64,000 nt of DNA, from assembly GCA_023436775.1 (NCBI GenBank), contig JAEZHW010000021.1, positions 1 to 64,000 on the forward strand, given 5' to 3'. This DNA is from Actinomycetes bacterium. Lineage in GTDB: Bacteria; Actinomycetota; Actinomycetes; Actinomycetales; Microbacteriaceae. The position numbers were made by a program, and so were the translations under genes. Each line of letters starts with the position of its first letter. Position 1 is the stretch's first letter. This document shows positions 33,801 through 42,515 of this stretch, piece by piece. The notes under the pieces were generated by a model. It was given only the letters and a program-made list of their open reading frames with translations, made no database searches and was not told the origin of the DNA.

Positions 33801-34303
33801 CGTGGTATCTGGCTGAGGAGCGGCCGCAACTCGAGGTAGTCAAGACGGTGTCCGCCGAGGAGAACGGCAGCTATGGCGAGCGTGCGGTCGTCGAACCGGC
33901 AGCCTCAGCATGGTTCCGCATCGTCGTGCGCAACACTGGCAACGTCGATCTCGAAGACGTCGTACTGCTCGATGATGCGCTCGGCGAGCGGATCGAGGTC
34001 GGTGACCTGGCCGTGGGCGAGGGGCGGACCTACCGACTGCAGGACGCTGCCGTTGCCGAGGGCTACACGAACGTGGCCATCGCCTCGGCGCTGTACGACG
34101 GCGAACCGGTGACGGACGACGATGATGCCGTCGTGGTGGCTGGTGTTGGCGTGCTGTCACAGACCGGTGTGACTAGCCTCTGGGTGATCTTTGGCACTGG
34201 CAGCGCGCTGGTGATGCTCGGTCTGGGCATGATGCTGATGCGTCGGGTGCGGGGGGGGGGCAGGAGCCCCCCCGCCCCCCGCCCCCCCCTGCCCGCCAAC
34301 TAG
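30803..34303 (+). CDS. Large secreted surface protein with DUF11-like repeats and sortase-type anchor
   Basis: Protein of 1166 residues from ATG 30803, chosen because AGGAG lies 6 bp upstream; ATG 30779 has none. A signal peptide ends near LAYA/APGD (about residue 40). The long ectodomain is beta-rich; two C-terminal repeats of about 100 residues show VVTNTGNTVLDDVVISDDF and VVRNTGNVDLEDVVLLDDA, the DUF11 / adhesin-stalk pattern. The end has LSQTG (34154-34168), a hydrophobic helix and RRVR, as in wall-anchored proteins, though LSQTG departs from LPxTG. The last 15 residues come from G and C runs. A candidate -10 TATGCT is at 30706-30711. Likely role: surface adhesin or stalk (inference). Confidence 0.8.
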   Translation: MAQATPAVRQTRRSYQRVLSTLAVVALTAVAVVVPPGPLAYAAPGDHTITVAAPATTPVNANFSQEVSITCLEGPCNGLVLRQQLPDELKLVSVLTGPGQVVASVAGGTDLGAELTYTLNDIATAGVLVFNVILANDDSVTTTVSPSSRWDLSVASDTVTSNVARTQPTGTIQPLVVKTESTVPGTGNREVTYAVRGRTSPNASGNARGIFAPRNLTWEDTLPAGAQVVRTVGVNGYNWTSTINPDGTTTMRLVYGVNGTPGTWGFFYPSMVVYYPPEYFPSGLRPPTNTVQLSAEARDGTIYRSSASVQGRELSDGNGESVYVAIEKTDENAGANTGNGGMENRYRIRGIVHDTSDAQLGVRNFIVSDATSTQYFEHSYLTQLEFSFSTQLSALAAPYQIQLRYSDAPETWVTVRTGRTNASVVIQPRVTGSTGVGANTVYRPDGTYITGWRIVISPAEDDVAVVSGSMVNALATYFNLWRSLADDTPPDNILANGRGRIPNTATVSAYGIEAGAQLPAAQDTRNNDIWDGIGASATIDLPATLSVGASNQRVSATLTVADDREVSACLAIVLPLGVRWDGQAPQLLESVVPNYAMNDPLNITTVTRSSVTGGRDAVTICFDKPFPPTMHGEHPTGYRSAVEVSIGVTVLPAAYDPNTASSVTGYAYGIISDPAGVPSSSFNGAILNDQFDLDPTRTQVPGQADVASVTSDGGLQLSKEVSSDAGQSWTVAGDAELGQTVQWRVEAYNNLRVDAFDVEVCDALPRVGDAHGSRFALTLVGAVQGAPGTATVEYAVAGEDACTNPSTTWTGTAAGATAFRVVVPMLAQSSSFGITYRTTLPASGLRGGDKAVNVAELSATVSAVRSQHLPSNEASIAVTPEPELSLVKLTNGERYTAAPGAEVDPDSTVTWTYVVTNTGNTVLDDVVISDDFLAGDASTGTITPTSTDAGLLAPGESRTFSASDEAILGQYYNQATVRATAVDSAGDALASQPTPASDQSWYLAEERPQLEVVKTVSAEENGSYGERAVVEPAASAWFRIVVRNTGNVDLEDVVLLDDALGERIEVGDLAVGEGRTYRLQDAAVAEGYTNVAIASALYDGEPVTDDDDAVVVAGVGVLSQTGVTSLWVIFGTGSALVMLGLGMMLMRRVRGGGRSPPAPRPPLPAN
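34251..34289 (+). repeat. G10 / C7-C6-C8 homopolymer cluster
   Basis: G10 (34251-34260), then CAGGAG, then C7 (34267-34273), C6 (34275-34280) and C8 (34282-34289). The G run and first C run can form a stem of at least 7 G:C pairs with a CAGGAG loop. The cluster encodes the tail after the membrane helix of the surface protein and ends 24 bp before the ettA start. It is a strong candidate for slippage, or for a sequencing error. Confidence 0.85.
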
Positions 34304-34313
34304 GATGGAGGGC

Positions 34314-35996
<1,683 letters not shown>

Positions 35997-36022
35997 CCCG
36001 CGGTCGACAGCACCGCGATCGA

Positions 36023-36685
36023 CTAGCCCGTCGTCGGCGACCAAGTGATTGGTGCTGGCGGCGGGCTCAGTCGTCGCTCCAGCAGCACCTCAATGACGGC
36101 CGCGAGGGCGCGCATGGCGATGAGGACCACCGCCGTGAGGTGCCGGAAGCCAGCGAATACAGTCAGGAAGCTGGCGAGAATGATGCCAATGTGCAGCGGA
36201 ATCATGCGCGCATAGGCACCCACCATCAGCCCCGTCGCGGTGACGTTGGCTTGTGGCTGGATGAGGGCGACCGCGACCTGCACCGCCGTGGCGATGCACC
36301 ACACCAGCAGGATTCGTCCCCAGTCCAGGCCGGGGGAATCGAGCAGCCGCCCGAACGGCGCGGTGAGCCCGTCCAGCGCGCCTCCAGCGAAGGCCAGGAT
36401 GAAGATCCCATGCACCAGCGTGAACAGGCCGTAGTGGAAGGTGAAAAAGCCCGCGACGAAGAGCTTGCTGGCCATGGCGCTGGCGTTCGTGGCGCGACCA
36501 TTGACGCGAATCGTCGCGTCGCCAGTGGTCGGTATGCGCAGAATCCCAATCACCGTCAGGATGCCGAGCGTCACGTTTTCGAGCCATAGCAGCACGATGA
36601 TCTCGCGCCAGTCCCAGCCCCACCACGTCAGGCCGGCAAGGGGGATCAGCGTCATGGCGATGGCGCCAAGCAGGCGGGGCAGCAT
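36023..36685 (-). CDS. DUF6498 family membrane protein
   Basis: Polytopic protein of 220 residues with about six hydrophobic segments. The family-type motif REIIVLLWLENVTLGILTVI lies at about residues 27-46 and FHYGLFTLVHGIFIL near 103. Function unknown. It is convergent with ettA (26-bp gap) and divergent from the thioesterase gene. Confidence 0.75.
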   Translation of the reverse strand: MLPRLLGAIAMTLIPLAGLTWWGWDWREIIVLLWLENVTLGILTVIGILRIPTTGDATIRVNGRATNASAMASKLFVAGFFTFHYGLFTLVHGIFILAFAGGALDGLTAPFGRLLDSPGLDWGRILLVWCIATAVQVAVALIQPQANVTATGLMVGAYARMIPLHIGIILASFLTVFAGFRHLTAVVLIAMRALAAVIEVLLERRLSPPPAPITWSPTTG

Positions 36686-36721
36686 GCAACGACACTACGA
36701 CGCGGACCGTAGGCTAGGGAA

Positions 36722-37198
36722 GTGACCAGATTGCACATTCCCATCCAGCTCCGTTGGAGCGACTTTGATGCCTACGGGCACGTCAATAACGCCGAGATGC
36801 TGCATCTGCTGGAGGAGGCCCGCATTCAGGCCTTCTGGGCGCCGGACGGGGATGTCGGCGAGGCGCAGGGCACCGCAATCCTGGACGGTCGCCCGGGAGC
36901 GGCCACCATGACCCTGATCGCGCGACAAGAGGTCGAGTACCTCGCTCCAGTGCCGTATGTGCGCAGCCCGCTCGACGTCGAACTGTGGCTAGGGCGCCTC
37001 GGCGGCGCGAGCCTGGAAGTCTGCTACGAGGTGTACTCGCCGGTCGGGATGACCCCGCGGGTGCTCTACACCCGGGCCGCGACCACCATCGTGCTCATCG
37101 ATGCCGCTACCGAACGACCACGGCGCATCAGTGATGAAGAGCGAGCCGCCTGGGAACCGTACCTGGAGGAGCCGATCGCGTTCCGTCCTCGCGGCTGA
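36722..37198 (+). CDS. Acyl-CoA thioesterase (4HBT hotdog fold)
   Basis: Hotdog-fold thioesterase of 158 residues. The active-site block RWSDFDAYGHVNNAEMLHLL is at residues 11-30 with the catalytic Asp in DFDAYGHVNN. TAGGCT at 36710-36715 is correctly placed for a leaderless mRNA starting with GTG 36722. The gene is often found near ettA in actinobacteria. Substrate acyl group unknown. Confidence 0.9.
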   Translation: MTRLHIPIQLRWSDFDAYGHVNNAEMLHLLEEARIQAFWAPDGDVGEAQGTAILDGRPGAATMTLIARQEVEYLAPVPYVRSPLDVELWLGRLGGASLEVCYEVYSPVGMTPRVLYTRAATTIVLIDAATERPRRISDEERAAWEPYLEEPIAFRPRG

Positions 37199-37214
37199 GG
37201 TAGGGCACAACAAG

Positions 37215-37244
37215 AAGCGCCGTCACCCTCCGGGTGCGGCGCTT
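37215..37244. terminator. Bidirectional terminator between thioesterase and rpmJ
   Basis: AAGCGCCG (37215-37222) pairs with CGGCGCTT (37237-37244), with an inner CACCC/GGGTG stem and a TCC loop. It lies between convergent genes and can serve both. Confidence 0.85.
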
Positions 37245-37262
37245 CAGAAGTTCCAGCGGAAC

Positions 37263-37385
37263 TTAGCCCTGGCGAGCCTTGATACGCGGGTTCTTCTTGT
37301 TGATCACGAAGACGCGACCACGGCGACGCACAATCTGCGAGCCGGGGATCTTCTTCAGTGCCTTGAGCGAGTTGCGGACCTTCAT
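37263..37385 (-). CDS. rpmJ: 50S ribosomal protein L36, cysteine-free form
   Basis: Forty-residue ribosomal protein on the minus strand, beginning MKVRNSLKALKK and ending NPRIKARQG. It lacks the four-residue Cys/His zinc ribbon of the usual 37-residue L36, so it is the C-minus paralogue that in other bacteria replaces the zinc form under zinc limitation. It stands alone, away from ribosomal operons, behind its own hairpin terminator and with TAGTAT (37446-37451, minus strand) as -10 candidate. No clear Zur box was found by eye. Confidence 0.95.
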   Translation of the reverse strand: MKVRNSLKALKKIPGSQIVRRRGRVFVINKKNPRIKARQG

Positions 37386-37445
37386 GGCCATCCCATTCGT
37401 TAGGGGGAAGCTGGACGCCGGCGCGGACGCCGGACACAAAGAGCA

Positions 37446-37452
37446 ATACTAT
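37446..37452. promoter_or_regulatory. Overlapping divergent -10 elements
   Basis: ATACTAT reads TACTAT (37447-37452) on the plus strand and TAGTAT (37451-37446) on the minus strand. These are placed to start the TauE/SafE gene (leader of about 34 nt) and rpmJ (leader of about 53 nt). RNA polymerase could not occupy both at once. Confidence 0.4.
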
Positions 37453-37492
37453 CACCAGTTTTCGCTCATGTGCATCGGGGTACCATTCCTTG

Positions 37493-38296
37493 GTGACCGA
37501 CCTGCTGGAACAGACCCCCTGGCTCATCCCCATCATCCTGGTGGCCACGGGTCTGGCAGCCGGCTGGATTGACGCCATCGTCGGTGGTGGCGGGCTGTTG
37601 CAGTTGTCGATGTTGCTGCTGATGCCGGGAATTACGCCGCTGCAGGCCCTCGCCGCGAACAAGTTCGGCTCCATCTCGGGCACGACCGTGTCCTCGATCA
37701 CCTATGCCCGCAAGATCCGGCCCGAACCGCGCACCATTATCACGATGGCGATCGTGGCCTTCTGCGCCTCGCTGCTGGGGGCCACGGTGGCGACCATCCT
37801 GCCGGGTAAGGTGCTGCTCCCCCTCATCATCGCGGCACTGCTGGTGGTGCTGGCCCTGGTGGTGTTCCGTCCCAAGCTCGGCAGCGAGACCGAGGCGGCC
37901 CCGCCACAGCGGTCCTGGCTCTCGGCGATCAAGGCCAGCTTCGTGGGCCTCGCGGTTGGCTTCTACGACGGCATGCTGGGGCCCGGTACCGGGACCTTCC
38001 TGACCATGGGCCTGGTGCTGGTCCTTGGCTACTCGTTCCTGCGGGCGACCGCGAACGCCAAGATCGTGAACTGGTCCACGAACCTCGCCTCGCTGGTGGT
38101 CTTCATCCCGATCGGGGCGGTGCGCTGGGATATCGTGCTCTGGGTCGCCGCCGGCAATATGTGCGGCGCATTCCTCGGCGCACGGATGGCGCTCAAGCAC
38201 GGGAGTGGCTTCATTCGTCTGCTGCTGACCATCGTCGGCGCGATGTTGCTAGTGATGCTGAGCATCGATATGGTCAACAGCTGGAACGAGGCCTAG
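37493..38296 (+). CDS. TauE/SafE (TSUP) family sulfite/sulfonate exporter-like permease
   Basis: Membrane protein of 267 residues with about eight hydrophobic segments in two repeats. The family motifs GWIDAIVGGGGLLQLSMLL near residue 22 and VGFYDGMLGPGTGTFL near 157 are the duplicated TSUP signatures. GTG 37493 is preferred over TTG 37490; both lack a strong ribosome site. The family moves sulfite, sulfoacetate or other organic anions; the substrate here is unknown. It converges on the TesB gene with 4-bp overlap. Confidence 0.9.
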   Translation: MTDLLEQTPWLIPIILVATGLAAGWIDAIVGGGGLLQLSMLLLMPGITPLQALAANKFGSISGTTVSSITYARKIRPEPRTIITMAIVAFCASLLGATVATILPGKVLLPLIIAALLVVLALVVFRPKLGSETEAAPPQRSWLSAIKASFVGLAVGFYDGMLGPGTGTFLTMGLVLVLGYSFLRATANAKIVNWSTNLASLVVFIPIGAVRWDIVLWVAAGNMCGAFLGARMALKHGSGFIRLLLTIVGAMLLVMLSIDMVNSWNEA

Positions 38297-39252
38297 CCCC
38301 GGTCTGCTGGCACGCGGATCATGCCCTCCTGGGCGACGCTGGCCACCAGGGTGCCGTCCTGCTGGTAGATCAGCCCGCGGCTGAGCGAGCGGCCACCGGT
38401 GGCGCTCGGCGACTCTTGCACGAACAGCAGCCACTCGTCTGCGCGTGCCGGACGGTGCCACCACATGGCGTGGTCGAGGCTCGCGATCTTCAGCCCCGGC
38501 TGGGCCCAGCTCAGGCCGTGCGCGCGCAGACCAGGCTCGAGGATGGAGTAGTCGCTGGCGTAGGCCATCGCGGCGCGGTGCAGCACCTCGCTGTCCGGCA
38601 GTCGGCCGTGCGCGCGCATCCAGACGGCCTGACGGGGACGCGGGTCGCCGCCGGCGAAATAGATCGGCTGCTCGACGTGGCGCAGGTCGAAGGCGCGCTG
38701 CGAGGCCCAGAACTTCGCGACCGGGTGGTCGACCGCAGTGAGCACCTCCACCGCGCTCGGCAGCGTTTCCGGGTCCGGGATGCCGTCCGGCATCGGGATC
38801 TGGTGGTCCTGGCCGGGGTCATCGTCCTGGAACGAGCCGATCATCGACAGGATCGGCACACCGTTCTGGTAGGCCTGGGTGCGGCGAGTCGAGAAGGACC
38901 GGCCGTCGTGGATGCGATCCACCGAAAACGTGATCGGCTGATTGACGTCGCCGGGGCGCAGGAAGTAGCCGTGCATCGAGTGGATGAGGCGGTCCTCGTC
39001 AACGGTGCGGGAGGCAGCGATCAGCGACTGCGCGAGCACTTGACCGCCGAAGACGCGGCCGCCCGGCATCCACTGGCTGGGGCCGGTAAAGATGTCCTCG
39101 CTGGTGCGGGCGCCGGTATCACTGAGGTCCAGGGTGCGGAGCAGCCCGGTCAGCGGGTCTTCGTGCAGCGGGGGACCGTCGGCGCCGGTGACGGCGGGTG
39201 CGTCCGACTTCGTTGCGCTGTGCTCGGGCGAGGTCGGGTCCACCGGGGCCAT
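38293..39252 (-). CDS. tesB: Acyl-CoA thioesterase II (TesB type)
   Basis: Double-hotdog thioesterase of 319 residues. Motifs include GGRVFGGQVLAQSLIAASRT in the first hotdog, HSMHGYFLRPGD, and SFSTRRTQAYQNG; the second half has SLDHAMWWHRP and the C-terminal SRGLIYQQDGTLVASVAQEG. The acidic N-terminal stretch of about 30 residues is not part of the fold. AAGGAG lies 5 bp before the ATG on the minus strand. Confidence 0.93.
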   Translation of the reverse strand: MAPVDPTSPEHSATKSDAPAVTGADGPPLHEDPLTGLLRTLDLSDTGARTSEDIFTGPSQWMPGGRVFGGQVLAQSLIAASRTVDEDRLIHSMHGYFLRPGDVNQPITFSVDRIHDGRSFSTRRTQAYQNGVPILSMIGSFQDDDPGQDHQIPMPDGIPDPETLPSAVEVLTAVDHPVAKFWASQRAFDLRHVEQPIYFAGGDPRPRQAVWMRAHGRLPDSEVLHRAAMAYASDYSILEPGLRAHGLSWAQPGLKIASLDHAMWWHRPARADEWLLFVQESPSATGGRSLSRGLIYQQDGTLVASVAQEGMIRVPADRG

Positions 39253-39302
39253 GATGCTCCTTCGAAGGCATGAAACACGTCTTGCGCCTAGTGTAGACAG
39301 CG

Positions 39303-39962
39303 ATGTCTGCCCTCACTTTGCCCCTCGCTGACCCGCTGGCCGTTCGCGACCTGGACCGGTTGATTGACCGGGCTGGCCGGGTTGAGGATGGCGCGGTTCG
39401 TATTCAAGCCACCGGCCTCGTGGCAGCCGTCACCGTCCCGGTGCTCGCCCCCGCGGGGCTGCTCGACCGCACGCCGACGGTGCTCGGACTGCGGGCGGTG
39501 CGTCTGACCGAACCGGTCGAGGTGGATCGGGTGGTGCCGCGGGCCGCGTTGGCCACACTGCTCGGCGAGGCGGTGGCCGCCAACGCTGCAACGGTCACCA
39601 TCCCAGCCGACACCGTCTCGGTCGCCTGGACCGGGATCACCCCGCCCCGAGATGGCTGGGAGGACTTGGGCGTGCTGCCTGCTCAAGCGGTTGAATCCGT
39701 TGCGCTGGCCGGCGTCGAGGAGGTACGCACCGCGATCCCTGGCGACGCGGGCGCAGCCGTGCTGCAGAAGGTCCGGGCCGAGGTGTGGGGACGCCCCGCC
39801 TCGACGCTGCTGGAGGCGCCGGCCGGCGCCGCATTCGCCTGCTTCGGCCTCGGATTCCTGGCGAAGCCGGTGACCCAGGTCCGCGTCTTCCGCGCGGGCC
39901 CGTGGCTGCGGCTCGGGACCGAGTGGGGCCAGGTGTTGTGCCGGGTTCGGCCGAGCGACTGA
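39303..39962 (+). CDS. Conserved hypothetical protein, 219 residues
   Basis: No family recognised. Ala/Val-rich soluble protein with no signal peptide or clear membrane helix. Visible segments: PLADPLAVRDLDRLIDRAGRV at the N-terminus, TPPRDGWEDLGVLPAQAV in the middle, and a C-terminal block ending WLRLGTEWGQVLCRVRPSD. TAGTGT at 39289-39294 suggests a very short or absent leader. It is divergent from tesB. Confidence 0.7.
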   Translation: MSALTLPLADPLAVRDLDRLIDRAGRVEDGAVRIQATGLVAAVTVPVLAPAGLLDRTPTVLGLRAVRLTEPVEVDRVVPRAALATLLGEAVAANAATVTIPADTVSVAWTGITPPRDGWEDLGVLPAQAVESVALAGVEEVRTAIPGDAGAAVLQKVRAEVWGRPASTLLEAPAGAAFACFGLGFLAKPVTQVRVFRAGPWLRLGTEWGQVLCRVRPSD

Positions 39963-40350
39963 GCAGTCATTTCAGCGTCAGATTCTGCCTCAATACCACG
40001 GATTTGCCCCTGCTGTCTGACAAGAATGGTCGTGGTCGCGCTCTCCCTGTGGCTTCCCCTGAAAAGCGACTGAGTGTTTCCCTCCACCCAGCGTAATCCC
40101 TCGAAAAGCGACGTATCGTGTTCGCAACAGCCATCACGGCGAAGCAATCACCGGAGAGCAGAGGTTGCGAAGAGGTACGGATTTCATCCGTGTCAGGCCC
40201 TTTTCATACGATGACCTCGGTTGTTGGATACAGTGCCAGGGGCGAGGAGGGATACCTCGCCCCGTTCCATGTCTGGGCACCTGTTCGGGGCCTTCGCGGT
40301 CCTCTCGCTCGGCCGTACTCCGACCGCCGTCGGAGCCTGAGGACCGGTGG
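39963..40350. other. 388-bp region without a recognisable gene
   Basis: No convincing reading frame. It holds a near-identical direct repeat CCCTnGAAAAGCGAC, whose cores are at 40061-40070 and 40103-40112, and a short hairpin ACGGAT-TTC-ATCCGT (40177-40191). A perfect 9-bp hairpin (40239-40263) lies near the end of the flavoprotein gene. It looks less GC-rich than its neighbours. It could hold a small RNA or be residue of a lost gene. Confidence 0.5.
40239..40263 (-). terminator. Hairpin downstream of the flavoprotein gene
   Basis: GGGGCGAGG (40239-40247) pairs perfectly with CCTCGCCCC (40255-40263) around a 7-nt loop, about 90 bp beyond the stop of the minus-strand flavoprotein. Confidence 0.55.
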
Positions 40351-42015
40351 CTACGCCTGCTTCGCCATCGCCCGGCCTGCGGCCCGACCGCTGAACAAGC
40401 AGCCGCCGAGGAAGGTGCCTTCGAGGCTGCGGTAGCCGTGCACGCCGCCACCGCCGAAGCCGGCCGCCTCGCCGGCAGCGTACAGGCCCGGGATTGGGGC
40501 GCCGCTGGGATCGAGCGCCTGCGAGTCCAGGTTGGTCTGAATGCCGCCGAGGCTCTTGCGAGTGAGGATGTGCAACTTCACCGCGATCAGCGGACCGGCC
40601 TTCGGATCCTGGATGCGGTGCGGGCTGGCCACCCGAATCAACTTGTCACCGCGGTAGTTCCGGGCGACCCGGATCGCCTGCACCTGCGCGTCCTTGGTGA
40701 AGTCGTTGTCGAACTCGCGGTCGCGGGCCTCGAGCTCAGCTCGGGCCCGGGCGGCGTCGAACACCCCGTCGGGGTCGAGCTTCGCAATGCCTTGGAACAG
40801 GGCTTCGAGGTCGTCGGCGACCACGAAGTCAGCGCCGTTGCGCTTGAACGCTTCCACCGGCTCGGTCGCACCCTTGCCGAGGCGCTGGCGCAGCAGCTCG
40901 CGGATCGACTTGTTGGTCAGGTCCGGGTTCTGCTCGCTGCCCGAGAGTGCGAACTCTTTCTCGATGATGGCCTGGTCGAGGATGAACCAGGAGTGGTCGT
41001 GCCCGGTGCTGCGCAGGTATTCCAGCGTGGCGAGCGTGTCGAAGCCGGGGAAGAGCGGCGTCGGCAGGCGTTTGCCGGTCGCGTCCAGCCACAGCGAGGA
41101 CGGGCCAGGCAGGATGCGGATGCCGTGCAGTGGCCACACCGGATCCCAGTTCTGGATGCCCTCGACGTAGTGCCACATCCGGTCGCCGTTCACCAGGCGC
41201 GCGCCCGCCTCGGCCGCGATGCTGATGCCACGGCCGTCGACGTGCGCGGGCACGCCGGACAGCATGTGCTGGGGCGGGGTGCCGAGCCGCGCCGGCCACG
41301 CCTCGCGCACCAGGTCGTGGTTGCCGCCAATGCCGCCGGTGGCGATCAGGGTCGAGGCGGCGCGCGTCTCAAACTCGCCGGTCACCTCGCGACTGGTCGC
41401 CTCACCGCGCGCAGCCGACGCAGGGGCCAACAAGCTGCCACGCACGCCCACGACCGCTCCGCCCTCGACGATGAGTTCGTCGATGCGGTGCCGCGACAGC
41501 AGGGTGAGCCGGCCGTCAGCGATGCCCGCGCGGACGACGCGTTCGAACGGCTCGACGATGCCAGGGCCGGTGCCCCAGGTGATGTGGAAGCGGGGCACCG
41601 AGTTGCCGTGGCCGGTAGCGAGGCCGCCGCCGCGTTCCGCCCAGCCGACGACCGGGAAGATGCGGTGGCCGCGCTCGCGCAGCCAGGCGCGCTTCTCGGT
41701 GTGGGCGAACTGCAGGTAGGCCTCGGCCCACTGCTTGCCCCAGAAGTCTTCGTCATCGCGGTCGAAGCCGGCCGAGCCGAACCAGTCCTGGCGGGCCAGG
41801 TCGATGCTGTCCTTGATGCCCATGCGGCGTTGCTCGGGGGAGTCGATCAGAAACAGGCCGCCGAACGACCACCATGCCTGGCCACCGAGGTTCGCCTCGG
41901 ATTCCTGGTCGATCAGCAGCACGGACTTGCCGGCTTCGAGCAGTTCGGTGGCGGCGACGAGGCCGGCCAGGCCCCAGCCGACCACGATGGCGTCAGCGGT
42001 ACGCGTCTCGATCAC
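40351..42015 (-). CDS. FAD-binding dehydrogenase (KstD/flavocytochrome-like)
   Basis: Flavoprotein of 554 residues. The N-terminal dinucleotide fold is ADAIVVGWGLAGLVAATELL with ESEANLGGQAWWSFGGLFLI, and the C-terminal FAD segment PIPGLYAAGEAAGFGGGG. This is the family annotated as FAD-binding dehydrogenase, related to 3-ketosteroid dehydrogenase and fumarate reductase flavoproteins; the substrate is not predictable. GTG 42015 is chosen because AAGGGAG lies 5 bp upstream; ATG 42033 has only a weak site. No steroid genes are nearby. Confidence 0.88.
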   Translation of the reverse strand: MIETRTADAIVVGWGLAGLVAATELLEAGKSVLLIDQESEANLGGQAWWSFGGLFLIDSPEQRRMGIKDSIDLARQDWFGSAGFDRDDEDFWGKQWAEAYLQFAHTEKRAWLRERGHRIFPVVGWAERGGGLATGHGNSVPRFHITWGTGPGIVEPFERVVRAGIADGRLTLLSRHRIDELIVEGGAVVGVRGSLLAPASAARGEATSREVTGEFETRAASTLIATGGIGGNHDLVREAWPARLGTPPQHMLSGVPAHVDGRGISIAAEAGARLVNGDRMWHYVEGIQNWDPVWPLHGIRILPGPSSLWLDATGKRLPTPLFPGFDTLATLEYLRSTGHDHSWFILDQAIIEKEFALSGSEQNPDLTNKSIRELLRQRLGKGATEPVEAFKRNGADFVVADDLEALFQGIAKLDPDGVFDAARARAELEARDREFDNDFTKDAQVQAIRVARNYRGDKLIRVASPHRIQDPKAGPLIAVKLHILTRKSLGGIQTNLDSQALDPSGAPIPGLYAAGEAAGFGGGGVHGYRSLEGTFLGGCLFSGRAAGRAMAKQA

Positions 42016-42098
42016 GAAAGACTCCCTTGTCATCCGTCGCCGAGGCGATGCTCGGCGCTGCCTCTAGTCTGGCAAGCCGCGCGCGGGCAGCGAAACCG

Positions 42099-42515
42099 CT
42101 ATTCGGTGTTCCGCATCGAGTCGGCGGCGCGCGTCAAGTACGACCACAGCTGTGCCTGGTGCTCGGGCGCGATGCCGACCTCATGCATCGCGCGCTGCAT
42201 GTTCGACAGCCAAGCGTCGCGGGCAGCAACATCGATCGGGAAGGCGAAGTGACGCATCCGTAGCCGCGGGTGGCCGCGCTCCTGGCTGTAGGCGGTCGGG
42301 CCACCCCAGTACTGCTCGAGGAAGGCGGTGAGGCGCCAGACGGCGCCATCGAAGTCATCCTCCGGGTACATCGGACGCAGGATCGGGTCCGCCTTCACGC
42401 CCTCATAGAAGGCGCGCACCAGGCGATCGAAGAAGTCGTGGCCGCCGACGGCCTCATAGAAGCTGCCGCCCGCCTGCTCGCCGTCTTGGCTGCTGCGGAG
42501 AGTAACGTGGCTCAT
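42099..42515 (-). CDS. glbO: Group II truncated hemoglobin
   Basis: Two-over-two globin of 138 residues that binds O2 or other ligands. Motifs: SFYEAVGGHDFFDRLVRAFYE, YPEDDFDGAVWRLTAFLEQYWGGP with the conserved Trp/Tyr distal region, and LRMRHFAFPI containing the proximal His. AGGAG lies 8 bp before the ATG. It overlaps mscS by 4 bp (ATGA), so the two are co-translated. Confidence 0.95.
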   Translation of the reverse strand: MSHVTLRSSQDGEQAGGSFYEAVGGHDFFDRLVRAFYEGVKADPILRPMYPEDDFDGAVWRLTAFLEQYWGGPTAYSQERGHPRLRMRHFAFPIDVAARDAWLSNMQRAMHEVGIAPEHQAQLWSYLTRAADSMRNTE

